Shown: positions 54,253 to 63,580, counted from the first letter of the stretch. The stretch: DNA of 64,000 nt from an uncultured Bacteroidales bacterium (GCA_902800925.1 CADCGD010000009.1:30597-94596); one strand, 5' to 3'. Notes: generated from the letters alone by a model not told the origin. Numbers and translations are program-made.

Positions 54253-55359
54253 ATGATGTCAACGGAACAAAAACAAGAGAAGAAAGATAAACAGACTTGT
54301 CTCTACGACAAGCATGTTGCGTTAGGGGCTTTGATGTCACCTTTTGGTGGCTTTGTGATGCCTATACAATATGTTGGTATAGTCCAAGAACACAACGCTG
54401 TCCGTGAGAAGGTGGGGCTCTTCGATGTGAGCCACATGGGTGAAGTGACTGTAAAAGGCTCCGATGCAGAGCACTACGTGCAGCATATCTTTACCAACGA
54501 TATTACAGGTGCTCCTATTGGTAAGATTTTTTACGGTATGATGTGCTACGAGAACGGAGGTACAGTTGACGACCTGCTGGTTTACAAGATGGGCGAGAAC
54601 GACTTCTTCCTAGTAATCAATGCCGCCAATATCGATAAGGACTGGGCGTGGATGCAGCAGAATGCCAAGGGATTTGACATCGACCTGCAGAATCGTAGCG
54701 ACTACTATGGTCAGATAGCAGTTCAGGGGCCTGAGGCTGAGCATACTGTTGAGAATGTACTGGGTTTGCCTTGTGCAGAGTTGGGCTTCTACACCGTTAA
54801 GACAATCGGCGATGTAATCGTATCGCGTACTGGATATACTGGTGAGGACGGATTTGAGATATATGCATCGCACGACTATATCCGCGAGTGTTGGGAGAAG
54901 TTGATTAAGGCTGGTGTTCAGCCTTGCGGACTGGGATGTCGCGATACATTGCGCTTCGAGGTTGGTCTGCCTCTCTATGGCGATGAACTTTCAGAAGATA
55001 TCACCCCTATAATGGCTGGTCTTGGATTGTTTGTTAAGCTGGACAAGGCTGAGTTTATAGGTAAGGATGCCCTAGCGAAGCAAAAAGCCGAGGGGCCTGC
55101 AAAGAAGTTGGTAGGCATCGAGTTGGACGATAAGGCTATCCCCCGTCATGGCTACCCCGTGCTGAATATGCAGGGCGAACAGATAGGCGAGGTGACTACA
55201 GGTTACCATTGCCTGTCGGTAGACAAGAGTGTTTGTATGGCACTGGTTGATACACAATACTCAAAGTTGGATACAGAGTTGCAGATTCAAATCCGTAAAA
55301 AAGTATTCCCAGGCAAGGTAGTGAAAAAGCAATTTTATTCTAAAAACTATAAAAAATAA
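54253..55359 (+). CDS. gcvT: Aminomethyltransferase (glycine cleavage T protein)
   Basis: A 368-aa tetrahydrofolate-dependent enzyme that releases ammonia and passes the methylene group to THF. GLFDVSHMGEVTVKG (about 56-70), the folate-site region SRTGYTGEDGFEIY (about 195-208) and LRFEVGLPLYGDEL are typical. The ATG at 54253 is immediately followed by another (54256), either of which could be used. Confidence 0.95.
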   Translation: MMSTEQKQEKKDKQTCLYDKHVALGALMSPFGGFVMPIQYVGIVQEHNAVREKVGLFDVSHMGEVTVKGSDAEHYVQHIFTNDITGAPIGKIFYGMMCYENGGTVDDLLVYKMGENDFFLVINAANIDKDWAWMQQNAKGFDIDLQNRSDYYGQIAVQGPEAEHTVENVLGLPCAELGFYTVKTIGDVIVSRTGYTGEDGFEIYASHDYIRECWEKLIKAGVQPCGLGCRDTLRFEVGLPLYGDELSEDITPIMAGLGLFVKLDKAEFIGKDALAKQKAEGPAKKLVGIELDDKAIPRHGYPVLNMQGEQIGEVTTGYHCLSVDKSVCMALVDTQYSKLDTELQIQIRKKVFPGKVVKKQFYSKNYKK

Positions 55360-55364
55360 ATATT

Positions 55365-55745
55365 ATGGCAAAAGTTATGGAAGGACTCTACTATAGTGAG
55401 TCGCATGAGTATGTACGTGTAGAGGGCAACATTGGTTTTATTGGTATCTCTGACTATGCACAGCATGCCTTGGGCAATGTGGTGTATGTTGATATGCCTG
55501 AGGTCGATGACGAAGTGTCAGCAGGCGAAGAGTTTGGCGCTGTTGAGAGCGTAAAGGCTGCCAGCGATCTGATAGCACCTGTTACGGGGGTCGTCATTGA
55601 GATTAACGAGGCGCTGGAAGATCAGCCAGAGCTCATCAATAATGATGCCTACGAAAACTGGATTATCAAGGTGGAAATGTCGGATAAGGCGGAATTGGAC
55701 GACTTGATGGATGCCAAGGCCTACGCTGCTTTCTGCGAGAAATAA
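55365..55745 (+). CDS. gcvH: Glycine cleavage H protein
   Basis: A 126-aa lipoyl carrier. The lipoylated residue is Lys64 in ESVKAASDL. It shuttles the aminomethyl group between P, T and L proteins. It is 5 bp after gcvT and 13 bp before gcvPA. Confidence 0.96.
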   Translation: MAKVMEGLYYSESHEYVRVEGNIGFIGISDYAQHALGNVVYVDMPEVDDEVSAGEEFGAVESVKAASDLIAPVTGVVIEINEALEDQPELINNDAYENWIIKVEMSDKAELDDLMDAKAYAAFCEK

Positions 55746-55758
55746 ATTTCAATGCTCA

Positions 55759-57075
55759 ATGGATTATAAGTATTTTCCACATACAGAGTCGGACCTGAAG
55801 GCGATGATGGATAAGGTGGGAGTGAAAGATCTGGATGGTCTTTACGCCCAGATACCTGATGCCATCCGCTTCAAGAACGACTATCAGCTGCCATCGGAGA
55901 TGAGCGAAATAGAGGTTCGTCAATTGTTTGACAAACTAGGCTCGCAGAATCAGCAGATGACTTGCTTTGCCGGCTATGGTGTTTACGATCACTACACACC
56001 ATCGGTAATACCAAGTCTGCTGCAACGCTCAGAATTCCTTACATCATATACTCCGTATCAGGCAGAGATTTCTCAGGGCACACTGCACTATATCTTTGAG
56101 TATCAGAGCATGATGGCCGAACTTACAGGTATGGATATCAGCAATGCATCGATGTATGATGGTACAACGGCATGTGCTGAGGCAATGATGATGGCCGTAG
56201 CAGCTGGTAAGAAACAGAACAAGGTGCTAGTGTCTGACACACTGAATCCTGATACCCGCAAGGTTCTGGATACCTATGCACTGCATCAGGGTATAGAACT
56301 GGAAACGATAGCCCAGAAGGATGGGGAGACTGATGTTGATGACATGAAGTCGCGTCTTGCCCAGGGTGGTGTTGCTGGTGTTATTGTTCAACAGCCCAAC
56401 GCTGTGGGTATAGTTGAAGACTACACAGGCTTTGCTGAGGCTTGTCATGAACAGAAGGCACTGTTCATAATGGACAGTGTGGCTGCCGACCTGGCTGTGC
56501 TGAAGACTCCTGGTGAGTGGGGCGCTGATATCGCAGTGGGCGACGGTCAGTCGCTTGGTATCCCCATGCAGTGGGGTGGCCCATACGTAGGATATATGTG
56601 TTGCACAGAGAAGCTGATAAGAAAGATGCCTGGTCGTATCGTAGGTATGACCAAGGATAATCGTGATCAGCGTGCTTTTGTGCTAACCCTCCAGGCTCGC
56701 GAACAGCATATCCGCCGCCAGAAGGCTACATCTAATATATGTAGCAATCAGAGTCTGATGGCACTATTTGTTACCATATACATGTCGTTGATGGGAAAGC
56801 AGGGACTGAAGGAGGCTGCGGAGCTATCGTATGCAGGTGCCCACTATCTCTGTGATAAACTCTTGGCTACTGGCAAGTTCCATCTGGCATACGACAAACC
56901 GTTCTTCAATGAATTCTTAGTGAAGTACGATGGTGATGTGGATAGCTTGTATAAGCGTTTCATAGATGCTGGTATACTGGGTGGCGTAAAGGTTGATGAC
57001 GGTATATTGTTTGCCGTGACAGAGAAACGCACCAAGGAAGAAATTGATAACCTTTTAAATATTGCTGCCCTATGA
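55759..57075 (+). CDS. gcvPA: Glycine dehydrogenase (decarboxylating) subunit 1
   Basis: A 438-aa alpha subunit of the split P protein. ATG 55759 (MDYKYFPHTESDLKAMM) is the family start; the frame extends back into gcvH. It contains GQSLGIPMQWGGPYVGYM and the RxxxRIVG segment and lacks the PLP lysine, which is on the second subunit. Its stop overlaps the gcvPB ATG by 4 bp. Confidence 0.95.
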   Translation: MDYKYFPHTESDLKAMMDKVGVKDLDGLYAQIPDAIRFKNDYQLPSEMSEIEVRQLFDKLGSQNQQMTCFAGYGVYDHYTPSVIPSLLQRSEFLTSYTPYQAEISQGTLHYIFEYQSMMAELTGMDISNASMYDGTTACAEAMMMAVAAGKKQNKVLVSDTLNPDTRKVLDTYALHQGIELETIAQKDGETDVDDMKSRLAQGGVAGVIVQQPNAVGIVEDYTGFAEACHEQKALFIMDSVAADLAVLKTPGEWGADIAVGDGQSLGIPMQWGGPYVGYMCCTEKLIRKMPGRIVGMTKDNRDQRAFVLTLQAREQHIRRQKATSNICSNQSLMALFVTIYMSLMGKQGLKEAAELSYAGAHYLCDKLLATGKFHLAYDKPFFNEFLVKYDGDVDSLYKRFIDAGILGGVKVDDGILFAVTEKRTKEEIDNLLNIAAL

Positions 57076-58481
57076 ACAATCGATTATATGGAAATCTGAT
57101 CTTTGAACTCTCAAAGGAGGGCCGCAAGGGTTATAGTCTGCCAAAGAATCATTTTGGTAGTTATGAGATACCTGCTGTGATGAAACGTGCAGAAGATGCG
57201 CAGTTGCCAGAATGTGATGAACTGACAGTAGTGCGTCATTATACCAATCTGTCGAATAACAACTTTGGCGTAGATACAGGCTTCTATCCGCTGGGATCGT
57301 GTACTATGAAGTACAATCCTAAGATAAACGAAGAGGTTGCTGCTATGCCACAGTTCCAGAACCTGCATCCCAAGCAGCCTGCTGCAACCGTTAAGGGAGC
57401 TCAGGCATTGGTGACGCTGCTTGAGAAATCGCTCTGCGAACTTACTGGTCTGGCTCACTTCACATTTAAGCCCTACGCTGGTGCTCATGGTGAGTTGACA
57501 GGCCTGATGACTATCGACAACTACCATCGCAGTCGTGGCGATATGGCTCGCAAGAAGGTTGTTGTGCCTGATAGTGCTCATGGCACCAATCCTGCATCGG
57601 CAGCTGTATGCGGACTGGAGATAGTTGAGGTGAAATCGTTGGCTAACGGTCAGGTTGACTTCGAGGATCTGCAGCGTATATTGGCTGAGCAAGGTCAGGA
57701 GATTGCTGCTATGATGATGACCAACCCCAATACACTGGGACTGTTCGAAACCCGTATCCCTGAGATAGCAAAACTAATACATGACTGCGGTGGATTGATG
57801 TATTACGATGGTGCAAACCTGAATCCTATGCTTGGTGCTTGTCGCCCTGGCGATATGGGATTTGATGTGATGCACATCAATCTGCACAAGACATTCTCAA
57901 CGCCTCATGGCGGTGGTGGCCCTGGCTCTGGTCCTGTAGGTGTTCGCGAGGGATTGCAGGATTGCTTCCCGTTTGTATCGCCCTATCAAGGCAACTATGC
58001 CGTGATGATGCGTGCCTATGCATACATCCTGTCGTTAGGTCGTGAGCATGTTAAGGAGGTTGGTCCGTTGGCAGTGCTCAATGCCAACTATATCAAGGAG
58101 AGTCTTAAGGATGTGTACGAACTCCCTATCGATGGTTTATGTTGTCATGAGTTTGTTTTCGATGGCCTGAAGGATAAGAGCACAGGTGTAACCACGATGG
58201 ATGTGGCCAAGCGACTGCTTGACTACGGTTATCATGCGCCAACGATTTACTTCCCTCTGCTGTTCCACGAGAGTTTGATGGTTGAGCCTACTGAGAACGA
58301 GTCGAAGGAGACACTCGATGGATTCATTGAAGTGATGCGAAAGATTGCTGAGGAGGCTAAAACCGATCCTGAGATGGTGAAGAGTGCACCACACACTACA
58401 CCTATCGGCCGTGTCGACGATGTACTCGCTGCTAAGCATCCTGTAACGACCTATCGCCAACTCCAGGCAGAAAATGTTTAA
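57072..58481 (+). CDS. gcvPB: Glycine dehydrogenase (decarboxylating) subunit 2
   Basis: A 469-aa beta subunit with the PLP lysine in NLHKTFSTPHGGGGPGSGP (about 271-289). PLGSCTMKYNPK (near 73-84) and AHGTNPASAA also match. With GcvPA it decarboxylates glycine onto lipoyl-GcvH. Confidence 0.96.
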   Translation: MNNRLYGNLIFELSKEGRKGYSLPKNHFGSYEIPAVMKRAEDAQLPECDELTVVRHYTNLSNNNFGVDTGFYPLGSCTMKYNPKINEEVAAMPQFQNLHPKQPAATVKGAQALVTLLEKSLCELTGLAHFTFKPYAGAHGELTGLMTIDNYHRSRGDMARKKVVVPDSAHGTNPASAAVCGLEIVEVKSLANGQVDFEDLQRILAEQGQEIAAMMMTNPNTLGLFETRIPEIAKLIHDCGGLMYYDGANLNPMLGACRPGDMGFDVMHINLHKTFSTPHGGGGPGSGPVGVREGLQDCFPFVSPYQGNYAVMMRAYAYILSLGREHVKEVGPLAVLNANYIKESLKDVYELPIDGLCCHEFVFDGLKDKSTGVTTMDVAKRLLDYGYHAPTIYFPLLFHESLMVEPTENESKETLDGFIEVMRKIAEEAKTDPEMVKSAPHTTPIGRVDDVLAAKHPVTTYRQLQAENV

Positions 58482-58515
58482 TTGTCAATTATCAACTATC
58501 AATTGTCAATTATGG
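58481..58515. repeat. Heptamer tract leading into the lpdA start
   Basis: ATTGTCA, ATTATCA, ACTATCA, ATTGTCA follow in register from 58481 to 58508; a fifth, changed unit contains the lpdA ATG (58512). The tract is the whole gcvPB-lpdA spacer. Confidence 0.75.
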
Positions 58516-59729
58516 AAAAGGTTGATTTGATTATCATCGGCGCGGGCCCTGGAGGTTACCGCGCCGCTGAATATGCTGCCAAGCAAGGCCTGAAGGTTGT
58601 CATCTTTGAAGGCTCAGAGGTTGGAGGTACTTGTCTGAACGTAGGTTGCATACCTACTAAGACCTATGTGCATAGCGCTACTTTTGATGAAGCACGCGAA
58701 CGTATGGCTACAGTCGTATCACAGCTTCGTCAGGGTGTTGAGGGAATCCTCTCGCATCCTAATATCACGTTGGTTCGTGAGAAAGGTGTGTTTACTGATG
58801 CTCATACCGTTGGCGACTACACTGCTGATAACATCATCATCGCCACAGGTTCTGAAACCAAATGGCTTCCTATCAAGGGTGTCGATGATTCTCGCGTAGT
58901 AGATTCCACAGGCTTGTTACAGCTGGAAACCCTACCTAAGCGTCTAGCTATTATCGGCGCAGGAGTAATCGGCATGGAGTTCGCTTCTGTGTTCAATCGC
59001 TTTGGTTCAGAGGTAACAGTCATCGAGTATCTTAAGGAATGTCTGCCTGCTCTGGATAGCGACATAGCCAAGCGCCTGCGCAAGTACTTAGAAAAGCAAG
59101 GTATCACCTTCAAAATGAAGACTGCTGTAGAGGATATTGCAGATATCGATGCCGATGTGGTCCTGATGGCTACGGGCAGAAAGCCTCGTGTGCAGGCTGA
59201 CTTTGCCAATGCCGGCGTTGAGTATGATGAGCGCAAAGGCGTAACCGTAGATGAGAACTTCAAGACTACTGTGAATGGCATCTATGCTATTGGAGATGTT
59301 AACGGCAAGCAGATGCTGGCCCATGCAGCTGAGATGCAGGCCATACGTGCTGTGAATCAGATCATCGGCAAGAAAGATGGCATCGACTTCAGCATTATGC
59401 CCGCTGCGATATTCACCCAGCCAGAAGCTGCCTGCATAGGTCCTACTGAGGATCAGTTAAAAGAACGGGGTATAGCATACGAATGCAAGAAGTCATTCTG
59501 GCGTGCCAATGGTAAGGCACTTGCTATGGGTGAAACAGAAGGACTGTTGAAACTATTTGTCTCGCCTGATGATCAAATATTAGGCTGTCATGCCTATGGT
59601 GCTCATTCGGCCGACATAATACAGGAGGTAAGTGTGCTTATGTGCAAGCACACCACTATCAGCGAACTAGCCGATATGGTACACATTCATCCTACTTTGA
59701 GCGAAATACTTCTCTCTGCTGTCGACTGA
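58512..59729 (+). CDS. lpdA: Dihydrolipoyl dehydrogenase
   Basis: The L protein of the glycine cleavage system. FAD site IIIGAGPGG (7-15), redox disulfide Cys41/Cys46 in GGTCLNVGC, NAD site IIGAGVIGMEFAS and C-terminal His-Glu pair in HIHPTLSEI. At 405 aa it is about 45-65 residues shorter than most homologues; the segment HSATFDEARERM looks compressed, and the NAD-domain loops are short. The ATG at 58512 follows the heptamer tract and has no Shine-Dalgarno. Confidence 0.92.
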   Translation: MEKVDLIIIGAGPGGYRAAEYAAKQGLKVVIFEGSEVGGTCLNVGCIPTKTYVHSATFDEARERMATVVSQLRQGVEGILSHPNITLVREKGVFTDAHTVGDYTADNIIIATGSETKWLPIKGVDDSRVVDSTGLLQLETLPKRLAIIGAGVIGMEFASVFNRFGSEVTVIEYLKECLPALDSDIAKRLRKYLEKQGITFKMKTAVEDIADIDADVVLMATGRKPRVQADFANAGVEYDERKGVTVDENFKTTVNGIYAIGDVNGKQMLAHAAEMQAIRAVNQIIGKKDGIDFSIMPAAIFTQPEAACIGPTEDQLKERGIAYECKKSFWRANGKALAMGETEGLLKLFVSPDDQILGCHAYGAHSADIIQEVSVLMCKHTTISELADMVHIHPTLSEILLSAVD

Positions 59730-59775
59730 TATGATGATGTTTAAGGGTTAAATAGCCATTTTTACCTCTATTTTC

Positions 59776-59806
59776 TTTGTCAATTGGAGAAGAATGAGTA
59801 CTTTTG
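59776..59806 (+). promoter_or_regulatory. nadB promoter
   Basis: Perfect -33 TTTG (59776-59779), 19 bp, perfect -7 TACTTTTG (59799-59806). Excludes the upstream in-frame start at 59804. Confidence 0.83.
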
Positions 59807-59827
59807 CAGCGTTATACAACAAAAAAG

Positions 59828-61417
59828 ATGGTTTATAAATACGATTTCCTGATTATCGGTGCTGGTGTGGCCGGTATGAGTTATGCGTTGAAGGTGGCTC
59901 GCGCTAAGAAAGGTAAGGTGTGCATGATTTGTAAGGCTGGTCTCGACGAGGCCAACACGTCGTTTGCACAAGGTGGAGTGGCCTCAGTGACCAATCTGAA
60001 GTTAGATACCTTTGATAAGCATATTGCTGATACCATTATTGCTGGCGACTTTATCAGCGACCGTAAAGCTGTAGAGCAGGTGGTGCGTATGGCTCCTGAA
60101 CAGATTAAGGAACTGACGGGGTGGGGGGTTAACTTCGACAAGAAGGACGATGGCGACTTCGACCTGCATCGTGAGGGTGGTCACTCAGAGTTCCGCATTT
60201 TACACCATGCTGACGATACGGGCGCAGAAATCCAGCGTGGACTGATGGAGGCCGTTCGCAACAATCCCGATATCGACATCAAGGAGAATCATTTCGCTGT
60301 CGAGATTATCACACAGCACCACCTCGGTGTGCGCGTCACGCGCCGTTCGCCGAATATCCGGTGCTATGGTGCCTATGTGCTGAACCCCAAAACGCAGAAG
60401 GTGGACACCTATTTAAGTAAGGTGACGGTGATGTGTACGGGTGGCTGTGGTGCTGTCTATCTGACGACCTCGAACCCTGTCATTGCTACTGGAGATGGCA
60501 TTGCGATGGTTTATCGCGCCAAGGGTACGGTGGCGGACATGGAGTTTGTACAGTTCCACCCCACAGTGTTGCACAATCCCAACGAGACGCATCCTGCCTA
60601 TCTCATCACGGAGGCTATGCGTGGCTATGGCGGTGTGCTGAAACTTCCTAATGGCGAGACATTCATGGAGAAGTACGACGAGCGCCTCTCGTTGGCACCA
60701 CGCGACATTGTGGCTCGTGCCATCGATAAGGAGATGAAGATTCATGGTTTGGACCACGTTTGTCTGGATGTTACCCATAAAGACCCTGAGGAGACGCGCC
60801 ATCACTTCCCCAACATCTATCAGAAGTGCCTGTCTATGGGTATAGATATCACTACCGACTACATTCCTGTGCGCCCTGCAGCACACTATATGTGTGGTGG
60901 TATTAAAGTGGACCTCAACGGACAGTCTTCCATCGAGCGTCTTTATGCTCTTGGTGAATGTTCATGCACAGGTCTTCATGGCGGCAATCGCCTGGCATCC
61001 AACTCGCTCATCGAGGCAGTGGTCTATGCTGAAACGGCTGCTCGTCACTCTTTGGAGCATGTTGACCAGTACGATTACAACGAGCGCGTGCCGGAATGGA
61101 ATGATGAGGGTACGATGACCAATGAGGAGAAGGTACTCATCACCCAGTCGGTCAAGGAGGTCAACCAGATTATGTCCAACTATGTGGGCATCGTACGTTC
61201 CGACCTGCGCCTGCATCGTGCCTGGGACCGTCTGGATATGCTCTACGAAGAGACCGAACGCCTCTTCAAGCGTGTCAAGGCCAGCCGCGATATCTGCGAG
61301 TTGCGCAACATGATCAATGTGGGTTATCTCATTACCCGTTGGGCACTGGAGCGCAAGGAGTGTCGTGGTCTGCACTTCACAACAGACTATCCACATCACG
61401 CCTACGATAAACACTAA
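59828..61417 (+). CDS. nadB: L-aspartate oxidase
   Basis: A 529-aa flavoprotein that oxidises aspartate to iminoaspartate for NAD synthesis. The FAD motif IIGAGVAGMSYAL is near the N-terminus; SFAQGGVASV (about 44-53), HREGGHSEFRILHH, the PRDIVARAI segment and GGIKVDLNGQSSIERLYALGECSCTGLHGGNRLASNSL are NadB-type. The fumarate reductase flavoprotein is related, but the AQGGVA and ASNSLIEAVV segments favour NadB. Followed by a terminator, so monocistronic. Confidence 0.93.
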   Translation: MVYKYDFLIIGAGVAGMSYALKVARAKKGKVCMICKAGLDEANTSFAQGGVASVTNLKLDTFDKHIADTIIAGDFISDRKAVEQVVRMAPEQIKELTGWGVNFDKKDDGDFDLHREGGHSEFRILHHADDTGAEIQRGLMEAVRNNPDIDIKENHFAVEIITQHHLGVRVTRRSPNIRCYGAYVLNPKTQKVDTYLSKVTVMCTGGCGAVYLTTSNPVIATGDGIAMVYRAKGTVADMEFVQFHPTVLHNPNETHPAYLITEAMRGYGGVLKLPNGETFMEKYDERLSLAPRDIVARAIDKEMKIHGLDHVCLDVTHKDPEETRHHFPNIYQKCLSMGIDITTDYIPVRPAAHYMCGGIKVDLNGQSSIERLYALGECSCTGLHGGNRLASNSLIEAVVYAETAARHSLEHVDQYDYNERVPEWNDEGTMTNEEKVLITQSVKEVNQIMSNYVGIVRSDLRLHRAWDRLDMLYEETERLFKRVKASRDICELRNMINVGYLITRWALERKECRGLHFTTDYPHHAYDKH

Positions 61418-61440
61418 GGTATAATAGAATAGAAAATATC

Positions 61441-61495
61441 ATGCACAAAACAGCCGATGTGTGCACATTTAGGCTGTTTTTGTGCATTTTTATTT
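61441..61495 (+). terminator. nadB terminator
   Basis: A 15-bp stem with a one-base bulge (61441-61455 with 61472-61487) followed by TTTTATTT. Its T run ends at the -33 box of the etf promoter. Confidence 0.82.
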
Positions 61496-61524
61496 GGCTG
61501 TGTGCGCAAAAAGTGCTACCTTTG
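61493..61524 (+). promoter_or_regulatory. etfBA promoter
   Basis: Perfect -33 TTTG (61493-61496), 20 bp, -7 TACCTTTG (61517-61524). The leader is about 45 nt and A+T rich. Confidence 0.82.
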
Positions 61525-61572
61525 CAGCCGATTTGCAAAAAGGATATCATTTTTACACATTATTATAATAAT

Positions 61573-62350
61573 ATGGCATTAAAAATTGTAGTACTTGCTA
61601 AGCAGGTACCCGACACAAGAAATGTGGGTAAGGACGCAATGACTGCCGAAGGCACCGTTAACCGTGCTGCCCTGCCCGCCATCTTCAATCCAGAAGATTT
61701 GAATGCCCTGGAGCAGGCCCTTCGTTTGAAGGAGCAGAACCCAGGCTCAACAGTAGGAATCCTCACGATGGGTCCTCCACGTGCAGGTGAGATTATCCGT
61801 CAGGGACTTTATCGTGGCGCTGATAGACATCGTTATCGGTGGCCGTCAGGCTATCGATGGTGATACTGCTCAGGTAGGTCCTCAGGTGGCTCAGAAGCTG
61901 GGCCTGAACCAGGTGACTTACGCCGAGGAGGTACTCAGTGTTAAGGACGGTAAGGCTACTATCAAGCGTGTCATCGACGGTGGTGTTGAGACTGTAGAGG
62001 CTCCTCTGCCTGTTGTCATCACCGTTAATGGAAGCGCTGCTCCCTGCCGCCCCCAGAATGCTAAGCTGGTGATGAAGTATAAGCGCGCTACCTGTCCTAT
62101 GGAGCGTCCTGCCGAGGGTACTGCCTACGACTATCTGTACGATGAGCGCCCTGAGCTCACACTGAACCAGTGGAGCGTGGCCGACGTGGATGGCGATGTA
62201 AACCAGTGCGGTCTGAATGGCTCACCTACCAAGGTTAAGGCCATCAAGAACATCGTGTTCCAGGCTAAGGAGTCGAAGACTTTGACGGCTTCTGATGCTG
62301 ATATCGAAGGTATGATCAAAGAATTGTTGGACGAGAAGATTATTGGCTAA
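61573..62350 (+). pseudogene. etfB: Electron transfer flavoprotein beta subunit, broken by an internal deletion
   Basis: Both ends are normal: MALKIVVLAKQVPDTRNVGK and GILTMGPPRAGEIIRQGLYRGAD in one frame, then DIVIGGRQAIDGDTAQVGPQVA to the end in another. The frames switch near 61824. The family segment between GAD and DIV (about 30 residues that follow LYRGAD) is missing. ATG to stop is 778 bp; a loss of 2 mod 3 bases, roughly 95, would restore a ~290-aa EtfB. As it stands the frame ends at 61861. With EtfA it would carry electrons from the downstream acyl-CoA dehydrogenase. Confidence 0.9.
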
Positions 62351-62359
62351 GAAAGAGGT

Positions 62360-63382
62360 ATGAATAACGTATTTGTATATTGCGAAATAGAAGGTACTCA
62401 GGTACAGGAAGTATCTCAGGAGCTGCTGACCAAGGGTCGCAAGCTCGCCAATGAACTCAAGGTTGAGCTCCACGCCATTGTTGCCGGTACAGGCATCAAG
62501 GGTAAGGTCGAGGATCAGATTCTGCCTTATGGTGTTGATAAGCTGTTTGTTTTCGACGCTAAGGACCTGTTCCCCTATACTTCAGCTCCTCACACCGACA
62601 TCTTGGTAAACCTTTTCAAAGAGGAACAGCCACAGATCTGCCTGATGGGTGCTACCGTTATCGGTCGCGACCTCGGTCCACGTGTATCGTCATCACTGAC
62701 TTCAGGTCTGACTGCCGACTGCACAGAGTTGGAGATTGGTCCTTTCGAGGATAAGAAGAACAACAAGACATACGAGAATCTGCTTTATCAGATTCGTCCT
62801 GCTTTCGGTGGTAACATCGTAGCTACCATCGTTAACCCCGACCACCGTCCACAGATGGCTACTGTACGCTCTGGCGTCATGCAGAAGGCTCTGTACGAGG
62901 GTAAGGCTAAGGGTGAGGTTGTCTACCCTGAGGTTAGCAAGTATGTCAGCCCCGAGGCTTTCGTTGTCAAGGTGCTCGACCACCACGTAGAGGCTGCCAA
63001 GCACAACCTGAAGGGTGCGCCCATCGTTGTTGCTGGTGGATACGGTATGGGTTCTAAGGAGAACTTCGACATGCTGTTCGACTTAGCCAAGGTGCTGCAT
63101 GGTGAGGTTGGTGGTTCTCGTGCTGCTGTCGATGCTGGCTGGCTCGACCACGACCGCCAGATTGGTCAGACAGGTGTTACTGTTCATCCAAAGGTATACA
63201 TTGCCTGCGGTATCTCTGGACAGATTCAGCACATCGCCGGTATGCAGGACTCTGGTATCATCATCTCTATCAACAGCGATCCCGATGCTCCTATCAACAA
63301 GATTGCCGACTACGTAATCGTTGGTACTGTTGAAGAGGTAGTTCCCAAGCTGATTAAGTACTACAAGCAGAACTCGAAGTAA
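62360..63382 (+). CDS. etfA: Electron transfer flavoprotein alpha subunit
   Basis: A 340-aa subunit with an N-terminal Rossmann-like domain and the C-terminal FAD domain (GSRAAVDAGW, QIGQTGVTVHPKVYIACGIS, GQIQHIAGMQDSGIIISIN). It sits 9 bp after etfB. Complete, so the operon is damaged only in etfB. Confidence 0.95.
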   Translation: MNNVFVYCEIEGTQVQEVSQELLTKGRKLANELKVELHAIVAGTGIKGKVEDQILPYGVDKLFVFDAKDLFPYTSAPHTDILVNLFKEEQPQICLMGATVIGRDLGPRVSSSLTSGLTADCTELEIGPFEDKKNNKTYENLLYQIRPAFGGNIVATIVNPDHRPQMATVRSGVMQKALYEGKAKGEVVYPEVSKYVSPEAFVVKVLDHHVEAAKHNLKGAPIVVAGGYGMGSKENFDMLFDLAKVLHGEVGGSRAAVDAGWLDHDRQIGQTGVTVHPKVYIACGISGQIQHIAGMQDSGIIISINSDPDAPINKIADYVIVGTVEEVVPKLIKYYKQNSK

Positions 63383-63383
63383 A

Positions 63384-63578
63384 ATGACCACAAAGACAAA
63401 AAAGATTTTAGCCCTGTTAGGCTGGCTCTCATTTGTAATCATCTGGCCTACTTACAACATTGTCCAGTATAATATCGTACTCGCCAAAGTTGTGGATGTT
63501 CTTATCGTATGCATTGGAACATACATCCTATTATGGGTCTTTAATCCTGGTATAATAAAAAACAAAGAAAAAGAATAA
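63384..63578 (+). CDS. Small hypothetical membrane protein
   Basis: A 64-aa protein with two hydrophobic helices (ILALLGWLSFVIIWPTY and VVDVLIVCIGTYILLWVF) and a charged C-terminus (KNKEKE). It lies between etfA (1 bp) and the acyl-CoA dehydrogenase (2 bp), so it is translated as part of the operon. Function unknown. Confidence 0.72.
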   Translation: MTTKTKKILALLGWLSFVIIWPTYNIVQYNIVLAKVVDVLIVCIGTYILLWVFNPGIIKNKEKE

Positions 63579-63580
63579 CA

